Assembly (NCBI RefSeq): GCF_001975825.1
Contig: NZ_MTKN01000009.1
Coordinates: 1 to 64,000, forward strand
DNA from: [Flexibacter] sp. ATCC 35208
Lineage (GTDB): Bacteria > Bacteroidota > Bacteroidia > Chitinophagales > Chitinophagaceae
DNA length: 64,000 bases
Direction of reading: 5' to 3'
The position numbers and the translations under genes were made by a program. The notes below the pieces were generated by a model. It was not told the DNA's origin and did not search any database. It saw only the letters and a list, made by a program, of their open reading frames with translations. How positions within the stretch are numbered: position 1 is the first letter of the stretch; each line of letters starts with the position of its first letter. Below, in pieces: positions 10,083-18,162 of the stretch.

Positions 10083-11216
10083 TTACGGTAATACGATCAG
10101 CCGTTTACCTTCAATTCTAAAATGTACCCCTGATAGTTTTAACCCTTCCAGTACCTGTGCCAGGCTTAGGTTACGACCTATTTCGCCATAGAATCGGCTG
10201 GTTGGAATACCCTGTTCATAAACCACCTCGATATCATACCATCTGGCCAGCTGATGCATGACCGCCTCTACTCCCAAATCATCGAAGTTGAAGACCCCAT
10301 CTTTCCAGGCTGTTACCTGTGCTGTGTTTATGTGACTGTTTACTGTGATATCATCGTTCACCTGCGCCTGTTGGCCCGGTTGCAATACAACCGCTGCGGC
10401 ACCTTTGTTCACCCTGATACTTCCCTGTATCAGGGTCGCTTTGATTTGCTGTTCGTCAGTATAGGCATTGATATTGAACTGTGTGCCCAGTACCTGTACT
10501 TTCATTTGGTTGGCTACTTCTACTACAAAAGGATGAACTGCATCTTTTGCTACATCGAAGAAGGCTTCACCCGTAATCGTGACGGTCCTATCACTACCTG
10601 TAAAGGCGGTGGGATATTTGAGGGAACTACCTGCATTGAGCCATACAGTGGTACCATCCGGCAATACCAGTTTGAACTGCCTGGCATTCGGCGTATGGAT
10701 CATGTTGTAGCTCACGGAGGCGGCTTTGTCTGCATTGTAGCTCAGACTACCATTCTTTAATGTCACCGTGGTTCCATTCTGGTTGGCAATCACCCCATTA
10801 CCGGTACTATCCAGGGCTATGACCTGGCCGTTCGCGAGGGTGAGCACGGCACCACTTTTACCGGGTTGTACATCATTCACTGTTGCGACTTCCATTGGTG
10901 GTAAAGGTCTGCGTTGTGGTTTGAAAACGTACCAGGCGGAGGCGCCCAGTACAATGATGGCCGCTGCAGCAGCAGCGCGGCGCAGGAATGGCATTCTCCT
11001 GACTACCCCTTCTTTATGTTGTAAGCGCTCCTGCATTGAAGACAGAAACGCAGGCGACGCTGGCACATAATCCACTTCTCCTGCCTGTTGCAGGATACGA
11101 TGGAACGCATCGGCCTCCACTTCAGCATACCAGCTAAAAAAAGCCAGCTCCTCCGCTTCGGTCAGTGTACCGCTCCTGTATTTATGAATTAAATGGATGA
11201 TCTGCTCGTCGCTCAT
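10083..11216 (-). CDS. FecR-family anti-sigma factor
   Basis: 377 residues. The cytoplasmic N-terminal part (about 1-75, with EAEELAFFSWYAE) should bind the sigma factor, followed by one membrane helix (about 82-101), a periplasmic FecR domain (about 115-255, with LPDGTTVWLNAGSSLKYP and FDVAKDAVHPFVVE) and a C-terminal DUF4974-like domain (VFNFDDLGVEAVMHQLARWYD). This is the standard design for receiving a signal from the STN domain of a SusC transporter. It lies between the sigma gene and the SusC gene, all on the minus strand. Confidence 0.92.
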   Translation of the reverse strand: MSDEQIIHLIHKYRSGTLTEAEELAFFSWYAEVEADAFHRILQQAGEVDYVPASPAFLSSMQERLQHKEGVVRRMPFLRRAAAAAAIIVLGASAWYVFKPQRRPLPPMEVATVNDVQPGKSGAVLTLANGQVIALDSTGNGVIANQNGTTVTLKNGSLSYNADKAASVSYNMIHTPNARQFKLVLPDGTTVWLNAGSSLKYPTAFTGSDRTVTITGEAFFDVAKDAVHPFVVEVANQMKVQVLGTQFNINAYTDEQQIKATLIQGSIRVNKGAAAVVLQPGQQAQVNDDITVNSHINTAQVTAWKDGVFNFDDLGVEAVMHQLARWYDIEVVYEQGIPTSRFYGEIGRNLSLAQVLEGLKLSGVHFRIEGKRLIVLP

Positions 11217-11271
11217 ATACTAGAGACGAACTCGTGAAAGATTCGTATACGCTGTTTTGAAAAAAAAAATG

Positions 11272-11856
11272 CTAATGGCCCCTGGACCAGACGATGAGGA
11301 GGAAGGTAAATATGCCACCATGCTCATTCAGGAGCTTTTTGAGGGTATGAAAAGCTGTGTAAAAATGTTTTTTGACGGTGACTACAGCGATCCCGCATTT
11401 GGCGGCAATTTCTTCAAAACTGAGTCCTTCCTGTGTGCGCAGCAGGAAAATCTCCTTTTTCTGAGGATCGAGGGTATCGATGGCACGGGTGGCAATGTCA
11501 TGGTATTCTTTATAAACCAGCTGATGATCACCACCGGTAGTGGCATCGTCCTGATGCCGGAAGATGGTGTCGATGGCTTTCAGGTGAACCTTTTTGCGCC
11601 GGAGGAGGTCGAACAGGAGGTTTTTGGCTACCCGGAAGGCGTAGTCTTCAAATGACCGTACCAGTAATAACTTCTCTTTTGTTTTCCAGATACGGAGGAA
11701 AGTTTCCTGCAGGATCTCTTCGGTTTCGTCCTTATCCTGGGTAATAAAGGTAATGGCAACCTGCAGACGGGGGTAATGATGGGTATATAAATAACCATAT
11801 GCCAGCTGATTTCCGTCCGCCGCTTCTCTTACCCATGTTGTGAATTGATCCGTCAA
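11272..11856 (-). CDS. ECF sigma-70 factor
   Basis: 194 residues with sigma region 2 (DETEEILQETFLRIWKTKE, about 43-60) and region 4 (LSFEEIAAKCGIAVVTVKKHF, a helix-turn-helix near 145-166). It heads the minus-strand locus and should be held by the FecR protein encoded 55 bases downstream. Extracytoplasmic-function factors of this sort activate their own SusC/SusD operon when substrate is sensed. The last 15 residues (FTFLLIVWSRGH) are hydrophobic and unlike the usual end. Confidence 0.92.
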   Translation of the reverse strand: MTDQFTTWVREAADGNQLAYGYLYTHHYPRLQVAITFITQDKDETEEILQETFLRIWKTKEKLLLVRSFEDYAFRVAKNLLFDLLRRKKVHLKAIDTIFRHQDDATTGGDHQLVYKEYHDIATRAIDTLDPQKKEIFLLRTQEGLSFEEIAAKCGIAVVTVKKHFYTAFHTLKKLLNEHGGIFTFLLIVWSRGH

Positions 11857-11928
11857 ATGATTAATGCAAAATTATGGTGCAAGATACATCGAAAAGGAGT
11901 AAGAAATAAGAGTAACCCATACATAAAT

Positions 11929-11990
11929 CGCCCATAAGCCGTAGATAAGCCGCCTCTATATAGATGCGGCTTATCTACGGCTTATGGGCG
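11929..11990. repeat. Perfect 25-bp inverted repeat (62-base palindrome)
   Basis: Arms at 11929-11953 and 11966-11990 are exactly complementary over 25 bases; the 12-base spacer itself contains the palindrome TCTATATAGA. It lies in the divergent region between the sigma factor (start 11856, leftward) and the HipA-like kinase (start 12067, rightward). There is no T run, so it is not a terminator. Each arm contains two copies of the heptamer GGCTTAT 11 bases apart, which continue to the right as a phased array. Confidence 0.9.
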
Positions 11991-12018
11991 GGTTATAGGC
12001 GGCTTATAGGCGGGTTAT
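11968..12018 (+). promoter_or_regulatory. 11-bp-phased GG(C/G)TTAT array, probable operator
   Basis: GG(C/G)TTAT occurs five times at exactly 11-base steps (starts 11968, 11979, 11990, 12001, 12012), and twice in inverted orientation to the left (11934-11940 and 11945-11951, also 11 apart). About one helical turn per unit puts all copies on one face of the DNA, as expected for a cooperatively bound operator. It lies about 50 bases upstream of the HipA-like gene. The function is inference. Confidence 0.5.
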
Positions 12019-12066
12019 CTCCCTGACTGTATGAAGGGTATTACCTCTTTTACCTAACTTGCGGGT

Positions 12067-12861
12067 ATGAATCAACAACCTGAGCTTAGAACCGTTAGCG
12101 TAACAAGATATGTCACGCCGCTTCGGGAAGGTGGCTCCCTACCCGCCATCGCTGAAGCGGATGACGGTTTCCTGTATGTACTGAAATTCCGGGGTGCCGG
12201 CCAGGGTATCAAAGCCCTGGTAGCCGAACTGATAGGAGGAGAAATAGCCCGCGCATTAGGATTGAAAATGCCGGAAATCGTGTTTGCCAACCTGGATAGT
12301 GCCTTTGGCCGTACGGAACCCGATGAGGAAATACAGGACCTCCTGAAGGCCAGCGTTGGTCTGAACCTGGGTGTCCATTACCTGTCAGGTGCTGTCACCT
12401 ACGATCCGGTGGTGACTAAAATAGACCCTGAACTGGCATCGTCTATTGTATGGATGGACTGCCTGCTTACCAATGTAGACCGTACCCCCCGCAATACCAA
12501 TATGCTCATGTGGCACAGAGAGCTTTGGCTCATAGACCATGGCGCTTCCCTGTACTTTCACCACTCCTGGAATAACTGGGAGGAATCTGCCAAAAAGCCG
12601 TTTGTACAGGTCAAAGACCACGTACTGCTGCCACAGGCCAATATGATCGCGGAAGCAGATACGCAACTGAAAGCAATACTGACACCTGAAAAGATCAGGG
12701 GAATCGTGCACCTGATCCCTGACGTATGGTTGCAGGAATGGCCTTCCGGCGAATCGCCGGATGATGTAAGACAGGTATATTATAATTTCTTAACTACACG
12801 CCTCGCCGTGTCTGAAATATTTGTAAAAGAAGCACAACATGCAAGAGAAGCACTTATATGA
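12067..12861 (+). CDS. HipA-like kinase-fold protein
   Basis: 264 residues resembling the HipA_2-type family: an N-terminal ATP-site-like strand pair (FLYVLKFRGAGQGIKALVAELIGGEIAR), a middle VWMDCLLTNVDRTPRNTNML segment matching the HipA catalytic loop (Asp at about 139, Asn near 142-144), and LWLIDHGASLYF, whose IDHG matches the metal-binding IDF/IDH motif. HipA toxins phosphorylate glutamyl-tRNA synthetase; the substrate of this short subfamily is unknown. It overlaps the downstream DUF3037 gene by 23 bases. No HipB-like antitoxin gene is adjacent. A phased repeat array stands in its promoter region. Confidence 0.75.
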   Translation: MNQQPELRTVSVTRYVTPLREGGSLPAIAEADDGFLYVLKFRGAGQGIKALVAELIGGEIARALGLKMPEIVFANLDSAFGRTEPDEEIQDLLKASVGLNLGVHYLSGAVTYDPVVTKIDPELASSIVWMDCLLTNVDRTPRNTNMLMWHRELWLIDHGASLYFHHSWNNWEESAKKPFVQVKDHVLLPQANMIAEADTQLKAILTPEKIRGIVHLIPDVWLQEWPSGESPDDVRQVYYNFLTTRLAVSEIFVKEAQHAREALI

Positions 12862-13222
12862 GTATGCTGTCATTCGCGTAGTTCCCAGTGTGGTACGCGA
12901 AGAGTTTCTCAATATAGGTGTGATCCTGTATTGTAAACAACAGCGGTATCTGCAAACCATTTATACCCTGAACGAGGAAAAGATCAGGAGCCTGGCGCCG
13001 GATATCGATATGGAGGAACTAAACGCATACCTGGTTGCCTTTGAACAGATTGCCGCAGGACATCGTGATGCGGGACCGATTGCCAAACTGGACCAACCCT
13101 CCCGTTTTCGCTGGCTGACTGCAACAAGAAGTACGATTATTCAATCATCTAAAGTACATCCGGGATTGTGTGGGGACCTGCCTGGAACATTGCAGCGCTT
13201 ACATGCACAATTAGTTTTATAA
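12839..13222 (+). CDS. DUF3037 protein
   Basis: 127 residues beginning MQEKHLYEYAVIRVVP and containing REEFLNIGVILYC, characteristic of DUF3037. The gene starts inside the end of the HipA-like kinase gene (23-base overlap), so the two are co-translated; this pairing of a HipA-like kinase with DUF3037 recurs in other bacteria as I recall. It may be a partner, regulator or substrate of the kinase. No signal peptide or membrane segment. Function unknown. Confidence 0.8.
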   Translation: MQEKHLYEYAVIRVVPSVVREEFLNIGVILYCKQQRYLQTIYTLNEEKIRSLAPDIDMEELNAYLVAFEQIAAGHRDAGPIAKLDQPSRFRWLTATRSTIIQSSKVHPGLCGDLPGTLQRLHAQLVL

Positions 13223-13290
13223 TAAAATATTTTTTATTGCGTTATGTAATAGCCGTATTCCATATCTCTTATTGATATTAAAACCTATCC

Positions 13291-14022
13291 ATGAAACTTT
13301 ACTTACTGTGCTGTATATCATTGCTGACGGCTATCCTGTCTGTACAAGCACAGGATACCATTCCCCCTGCACCCGTAGGCAGCACGATTTACCTGCTCAA
13401 CGATGTCTGGCTCATGTCTGCCGCTGACAGGTATGGCCCTATGAAATGCGATCATACCTCCATCAGCGCCTCCGAACAATTTATAATTGTCGATGCCGGT
13501 GACAGCACCATCGCCCTGCAGGGTAGTAACGGTCGCTATGTTACATCTACCAGCCCAATGCGTTGTACCAGCACGATGATTGATCACAACTCCCGTTTTA
13601 AATGGGTAGGCCTGAGCAACAATACTGTTGCATTGCAAAATTTAAAAGGAGAATTTGTCTTTATGGAGAGCAACCTGCTGAGCCTGAACTGCAATGCGAA
13701 AGAGATCAATACCGGTACGACCTTTACATGGAGCGCCGTGTCTGTCTCCTCACAGGAAGAGAAAACCGCCGCCGCCGATCTGACAGTCTTTCCTAATCCC
13801 GCATCCGGCAATGTCAATATTAAGTATGAATTGCAAACCGCTGCTGAGGTATTAATTGAATTTTACAATAGCCGGGGTGCTTTGGTGAAATCTTTCCTGG
13901 GTGGTTTGCAGGAAGGTACCACCCGCCTGAATGTGGGCATCAGTGACCTGGAGGCTGGCATGTACCTCGTGCGACTGACTTCTAAAGGCATTAAAGAAAC
14001 GAAGAAACTAATCGTTCAGTGA
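13291..14022 (+). CDS. Secreted protein with beta-trefoil-like region and T9SS sorting tail
   Basis: 243 residues: signal peptide (about 1-21, ending VQAQD), a fascin/actin-crosslinking-like beta-trefoil region (about 30-150, with repeats of the type TIALQGSNGRYVTS and TVALQNLKGEFVF), then a type A type IX sorting domain (VFPNPASGNVNIKY to GMYLVRLTSKGIKETKKLIVQ, about 168-243). It should be moved through the type IX system and displayed or released. The trefoil suggests glycan binding. Its last 15 bases overlap the end of the convergent GAF-protein gene. Confidence 0.8.
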   Translation: MKLYLLCCISLLTAILSVQAQDTIPPAPVGSTIYLLNDVWLMSAADRYGPMKCDHTSISASEQFIIVDAGDSTIALQGSNGRYVTSTSPMRCTSTMIDHNSRFKWVGLSNNTVALQNLKGEFVFMESNLLSLNCNAKEINTGTTFTWSAVSVSSQEEKTAAADLTVFPNPASGNVNIKYELQTAAEVLIEFYNSRGALVKSFLGGLQEGTTRLNVGISDLEAGMYLVRLTSKGIKETKKLIVQ

Positions 14023-16368
14023 AGATTCGTACACCACACCTACACGCAAAGCCTTGAGACCGCTTAAGCCCTGCAGATCTTCCAGCAACAGGTATTCCAG
14101 GTCCCTGCAAAGGGTGTCCTTCTCCTGTAGATATTCGATAAAGGGCAGGTAATCATCCACATCCTTTTCATCGAAATAGATCAGCACGATCTTATCCGGT
14201 TGGGTAAGGCGCTCTTCTGTATCCTTGACACGCACTTTGTCAATGCGCTTCTTGATCATCTGGTAACGGATGTTGTAAGCGCCTTCCACATCAAAGCGTC
14301 TTTCGTCTGCCCTGAAACTGATATCAATAGTATGGTTGTGAACAAAAATGAGTTGGGTGGTGTGTAAAACCTTAGGCATGTTCGGTAGTAAGGCATGCGT
14401 AATGCGTGCAATCGCAGCCATACTGGATAGTTGCCAGAGGCGTAAGTTCTTCAGATGAAAATGATCGAAAGGATGCTGAGGTGCAATAGACTGTCCGATA
14501 TATGCATCGTACTCTACCCCATCCGTTCTGAACTTTTCAAAGTAACAGGGGTACAGGCTTTGTAACTGGATCTTCTCTATTTCAAAATATTCGTTCACTG
14601 CTTCATTGATCAACTGCATAGATACTTCCAGTGAATATTTTTCACCGGTCGTACTGTTGTTAAAAGTTTCCAGCACTTTCAGGTATTCATCTACCAATGG
14701 TTTGCTTTCCGGGTGTCGCACGGCCAGGTGCGAGAGGAATGGTGTTGTTTCTTTTCTTAAGAAACCATTCAGCTTATCTTCGTCATTGGCATACAGCTGG
14801 TCTGATCCCAGTATTTCCTGCCACTTACAGCACTTGTAAATCATCTCCTCCAGCAGGGATGATGGATAGCGTTCCTGTAAGGTATTCAGGGTACCACCCA
14901 GTAATGACAGGTGAGCATCCAGGTCGGCTACAATAGCTTTGTTCCGTTCTATAGTAGAGTTGCGGATATCTACCGCACCATATAATGGATAGACATTGTC
15001 AAAGTGAATATTGAATTCGTTATCCGCTAAATGGCGTTTTTTATCATGCAGGTATTGCCAGGCCACTTCGTTGAACTTCCATTGCACGGCTGGCTGGATA
15101 GAGGTAAATTTTTCTTTGATGATGCCTTCTATTTCATAGTTGAACTCATCAATATAGATCTGTAGCAAACGGCCGATGGCTGCCATGGCTGGTTGCAGCA
15201 ATACAATAACCTTCTCATCAAAAGAAGCGTTTTCCCAGGTATGGATTGCCAATACTCCTACCGGTGTACGATTGTGAAATACCGGCATCAGTGCCAGTGA
15301 GCGCACACCCAGTTTACGGAAGTGATCCAGGTGGTCCTGCTGCTGCTGTTTTTCAGAAAATATATCAGGAGAGAAGAAGAAATTTGGATTGGAGAAATAT
15401 CCTTTGGCCTGCCGGCGGAACTCTTCGGGAGATACACGACCTTCTCCCCATACTTCGGAGAGGATACCGGTACCGCCATTTACATAGCCGTATACAGGTT
15501 CATTGTTCACCCTGACAAACGGGAAGAGATCAAACTCGATCTGGTTATTTTTAACCAGCGTCTTCAGCGATTTGATCACATACCTGTAGTTCTCTTCTTC
15601 CTTGTCAGGTGTACGGTTCAGGCGTATCCGCTCTATATTATCAATGGCTTTTTCGGCGGTGACGTCTGTGAGATTCAGGATACAGATCCCTCTTATTTTG
15701 AAGAGAGACAATGGCAGCATTTCCAGCAGGATGTCATACCCCTCCCCTTCACTCATACGCATATAGAGTTCACTGAAATCCAGCTCAGGCAAAGGACCTT
15801 TGGCAGTGACTTCAATGTAATCCATGTTGATCTGCATGGCATAGTATTGCAACAAACCTGTAGCTAAGTTGATACCTGCATGTACATCCGGCAGTTGCGT
15901 AGGTGCCTGGAAGTTATACAGCTTCTGCAGTACAAAGGAATATAATGATTTGAGACGATTGTGTTGATAGTCGTCAGCGTTCTTCGTAGTCACATAAATA
16001 TCGTGGTCATCCCGACGGTTGCGCATCAGTTCATAAAACAGGGTGGTACCGTAGAAAATAATTGGCTGAAAAGGCATGTTCATGGCCCATGCCAGCTCCC
16101 TTTCGTTCGTCATGGCAGGCGAAAGACAGGCATACATCAGGTCCAGAAGGGCCTCGTATTTGTCAATATCTGTCAATGGAATTCCCTCCTGCGACAGGTT
16201 GTATGTTTCGTAAGTGGCCAGCACCTGCTCATACAAAGTTTTCTTTGCCGTTTGCTCGTTCCTGATCCTGTCACGGAGGCGATTGATAAACGGCTGGAAT
16301 GATATAGCGGCATCCAGATCCATGCTGGATACCTCAATCCCCGATAAGTCCTGTATTATTTTTTCCAT
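14008..16368 (-). CDS. GAF-domain protein, cytosolic
   Basis: 786 residues without signal peptide. The recognisable part is a GAF-like module at about 330-400 (LGVRSLALMPVFHNRTPVGVLAIHTW followed by a helix), flanked by mostly helical sequence. A segment VYPLYGAVDIRNSTIERNKAI near 470 recalls the start of a class III cyclase/phosphatase-type DIRxST motif, but the remaining catalytic residues are not visible. GAF domains bind cyclic nucleotides or other small ligands. Output domain and ligand unknown; it stands alone between convergent and divergent neighbours. Confidence 0.65.
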   Translation of the reverse strand: MEKIIQDLSGIEVSSMDLDAAISFQPFINRLRDRIRNEQTAKKTLYEQVLATYETYNLSQEGIPLTDIDKYEALLDLMYACLSPAMTNERELAWAMNMPFQPIIFYGTTLFYELMRNRRDDHDIYVTTKNADDYQHNRLKSLYSFVLQKLYNFQAPTQLPDVHAGINLATGLLQYYAMQINMDYIEVTAKGPLPELDFSELYMRMSEGEGYDILLEMLPLSLFKIRGICILNLTDVTAEKAIDNIERIRLNRTPDKEEENYRYVIKSLKTLVKNNQIEFDLFPFVRVNNEPVYGYVNGGTGILSEVWGEGRVSPEEFRRQAKGYFSNPNFFFSPDIFSEKQQQQDHLDHFRKLGVRSLALMPVFHNRTPVGVLAIHTWENASFDEKVIVLLQPAMAAIGRLLQIYIDEFNYEIEGIIKEKFTSIQPAVQWKFNEVAWQYLHDKKRHLADNEFNIHFDNVYPLYGAVDIRNSTIERNKAIVADLDAHLSLLGGTLNTLQERYPSSLLEEMIYKCCKWQEILGSDQLYANDEDKLNGFLRKETTPFLSHLAVRHPESKPLVDEYLKVLETFNNSTTGEKYSLEVSMQLINEAVNEYFEIEKIQLQSLYPCYFEKFRTDGVEYDAYIGQSIAPQHPFDHFHLKNLRLWQLSSMAAIARITHALLPNMPKVLHTTQLIFVHNHTIDISFRADERRFDVEGAYNIRYQMIKKRIDKVRVKDTEERLTQPDKIVLIYFDEKDVDDYLPFIEYLQEKDTLCRDLEYLLLEDLQGLSGLKALRVGVVYESSLND

Positions 16369-16447
16369 TGGTAGTTGAAGATAGCGAAAACCTGTATACG
16401 TATAGCAAATTTAACACCAACCATTCAATTCTTCTTATCTTGCAAGT

Positions 16448-16705
16448 ATGAAATCACCTATCCTTCTTTTCCTGCTCGTTAGTATTTCATGGCAAGGATT
16501 CGCTCAATCCAAACAAGGGTATTTTCCTCCCAGGGGCGAATGGCAACAAAAGGAGCCCAGTGCACCGGCCAGTGCTTTTGTACATGTAGGAAATGGGAGT
16601 AACCTGATATATGTAGATCCGGAGCATGACTTAGTGGTCGTGATGAGATGGATAGAGTACAAAGCAATGGATGAAATGATAAAAAGAGTTTTATCTGCCC
16701 TTTAA
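16448..16705 (+). pseudogene. Internally deleted serine hydrolase (class C beta-lactamase family) remnant
   Basis: 85 codons, in frame. The first 42 residues are a signal peptide plus the N-terminal YFPPRGEW stretch common in secreted serine hydrolases. The rest (HVGNGSNLIYVDPEHDLVVVMRWIE...) matches the extreme C-terminus of the same family. The roughly 350 residues normally between them, carrying the SxxK and YxN catalytic motifs, are absent. The reading frame is kept across the join, which suggests a clean internal deletion. The end overlaps the convergent phosphodiesterase gene by 15 bases. It cannot be a working hydrolase. Confidence 0.65.
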
Positions 16706-17938
16706 TATAGGTTGTAATACTTCGAGCCGGCCATCGACCGGTTCTGTGATTTGCAGACCCAATATTTCAGCTACCAGCGGATACACGTGTATATTGGCAA
16801 ATGTACCAATCCGCTGGTGCGCTTTAAATGCAGGGCCCCACGCCATGAATACGGCATTCATATCCGTGAGATTATTATCAAATCCATGATGACCGGTATG
16901 TTGTTCGCCCCGTTTAGGCTGCGCGAAAATATAATACGCATCAGGTACTATTATGATATCACCGATACGGTTGTATTTATCTTCTGTTCCATAATGCCAT
17001 CTTGCAGGCATTTCATTTTTCCTATAAGCCCTGAAGTGGTCTTCGTGAGATTTATAATATGCATACGCTTCGTTTACCTTTGCTGTATCATCACTGTAAA
17101 ACATTGCTTTCTCACCACCCCACGACATTTTTAATCCCATATCTTTCAGTTGTATAAGGTGCATTGTATCTACAGCACTCATACCATGATCTGATACTAC
17201 GATGTAGTTCACAGGCAGGTTCAATGCACTCACTGCTTTCACCATTTTACCGATGCTTTCATCGACAAACTGTACCTGTTGTTTTACCTGTTCTGACTCA
17301 GGACCATAGCTGTGCCCGGCATGATCTACCTCAGGGAAGTAAAAGGTGATCAGGTGAGGTCGTTGTGCTGCCGGCAGTTTCAGCCAGTTTACGACGGACT
17401 GAATACGGTTGTCGATACCTGTCTTTTCCTGGTAGCGGTATGAGTAGGTAGGACGTGTATTTTGAATAGGACTTTCCGAACCTACCCAGAAATAACTGGC
17501 GCTGACCATATGTTGCTTTTCAGCCAGTACCCAGAGCGGGGTTCCGCCGTACCAGGTACCATCTTCCACCGCGTCGCGGTTCTTCATTTCATAGGATTGC
17601 TTGCGATTCCTGTCATAGAAGGAATTGTCTACCAGCCCATGATGGGCAGGATACAAACCGGTGATTAGTGTATAGTGGTTAGGAAAGGTCAAACTTGGAT
17701 AAGAAGGCTGCATGGCAGTGGCTTTCACGCCTTCGCCGGACAGTTCCAGTAAATTTTTTGCCTGGTACTTTTCTGCATAATCGTACCTGAAGCCATCGAT
17801 AGAGATCATGATGACATAAGGTTTGGCTTCCTGCTCTTTGCTGTTGGTGCGTCCTTGAACAATCTGCTGCGTTGTGTCCTGAGCAAAAGCGAAATGCGTT
17901 GATAGCGTGATCAGCATCGCCAGGCAAATGTGTTTCAT
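16691..17938 (-). CDS. Nucleotide pyrophosphatase/phosphodiesterase (alkaline phosphatase superfamily), exported
   Basis: 415 residues with signal peptide (about 1-20). The first metal ligand lies in ISIDGFRYDY (Asp48) and the nucleophile threonine in PSLTFPNHYTLITG (Thr84); further ligands are EVDHAGHSYGP, VSDHGM and GHHGFDN. This is the ectonucleotide pyrophosphatase/phosphodiesterase pattern (hydrolysis of nucleotide or phospholipid-type phosphodiesters, two zinc ions). The gene is divergent from the GH8 gene across 224 bases that contain a LacI-type palindrome. Confidence 0.9.
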   Translation of the reverse strand: MKHICLAMLITLSTHFAFAQDTTQQIVQGRTNSKEQEAKPYVIMISIDGFRYDYAEKYQAKNLLELSGEGVKATAMQPSYPSLTFPNHYTLITGLYPAHHGLVDNSFYDRNRKQSYEMKNRDAVEDGTWYGGTPLWVLAEKQHMVSASYFWVGSESPIQNTRPTYSYRYQEKTGIDNRIQSVVNWLKLPAAQRPHLITFYFPEVDHAGHSYGPESEQVKQQVQFVDESIGKMVKAVSALNLPVNYIVVSDHGMSAVDTMHLIQLKDMGLKMSWGGEKAMFYSDDTAKVNEAYAYYKSHEDHFRAYRKNEMPARWHYGTEDKYNRIGDIIIVPDAYYIFAQPKRGEQHTGHHGFDNNLTDMNAVFMAWGPAFKAHQRIGTFANIHVYPLVAEILGLQITEPVDGRLEVLQPILKGR

Positions 17939-18016
17939 GTTTGTTTAGATTTCCTGAGAGGCAAAGGTCGGGAGGATTTTTTAACAATTGGGTTAAATAA
18001 GTGTTGTTTCTTTTAT

Positions 18017-18034
18017 TTTGCAATCGTTTGCAAA
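18017..18034. promoter_or_regulatory. LacI/GalR-type operator palindrome
   Basis: TTTGCAA-TCGT-TTGCAAA: two perfect 7-base half-sites around a central CG, the shape of LacI/GalR family operators. It lies between the divergent phosphodiesterase and GH8 genes, about 80 and 130 bases from their starts. No LacI-type regulator is encoded in the window, so the regulator would act from elsewhere. Confidence 0.45.
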
Positions 18035-18083
18035 TTCCCTATTTTTAAGATGACTATACTGACTGAGAAACTGTCCTCTTTTA

Positions 18084-18117
18084 CGAAAACCTTAAAAATC
18101 CTTATTCGAAAACCTTA
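18084..18117 (+). repeat. Direct repeat CGAAAACCTTA, upstream of GH8 gene
   Basis: CGAAAACCTTA occurs at 18084-18094 and 18107-18117, 23 bases apart (about two helical turns), 46 to 79 bases before the GH8 start codon. It may be a second regulator site or part of the leader. Confidence 0.35.
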
Positions 18118-18162
18118 GAAATTCCGGTAAAACCTATATCAGTCACCCTTAAAATTAACCAC

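Noticed and set aside
11257..11655. Plus-strand frame of 132 codons antisense to the ECF sigma gene
   Set aside because: The sigma factor shows clear regions 2 and 4 on the minus strand. The opposite frame has no family resemblance.
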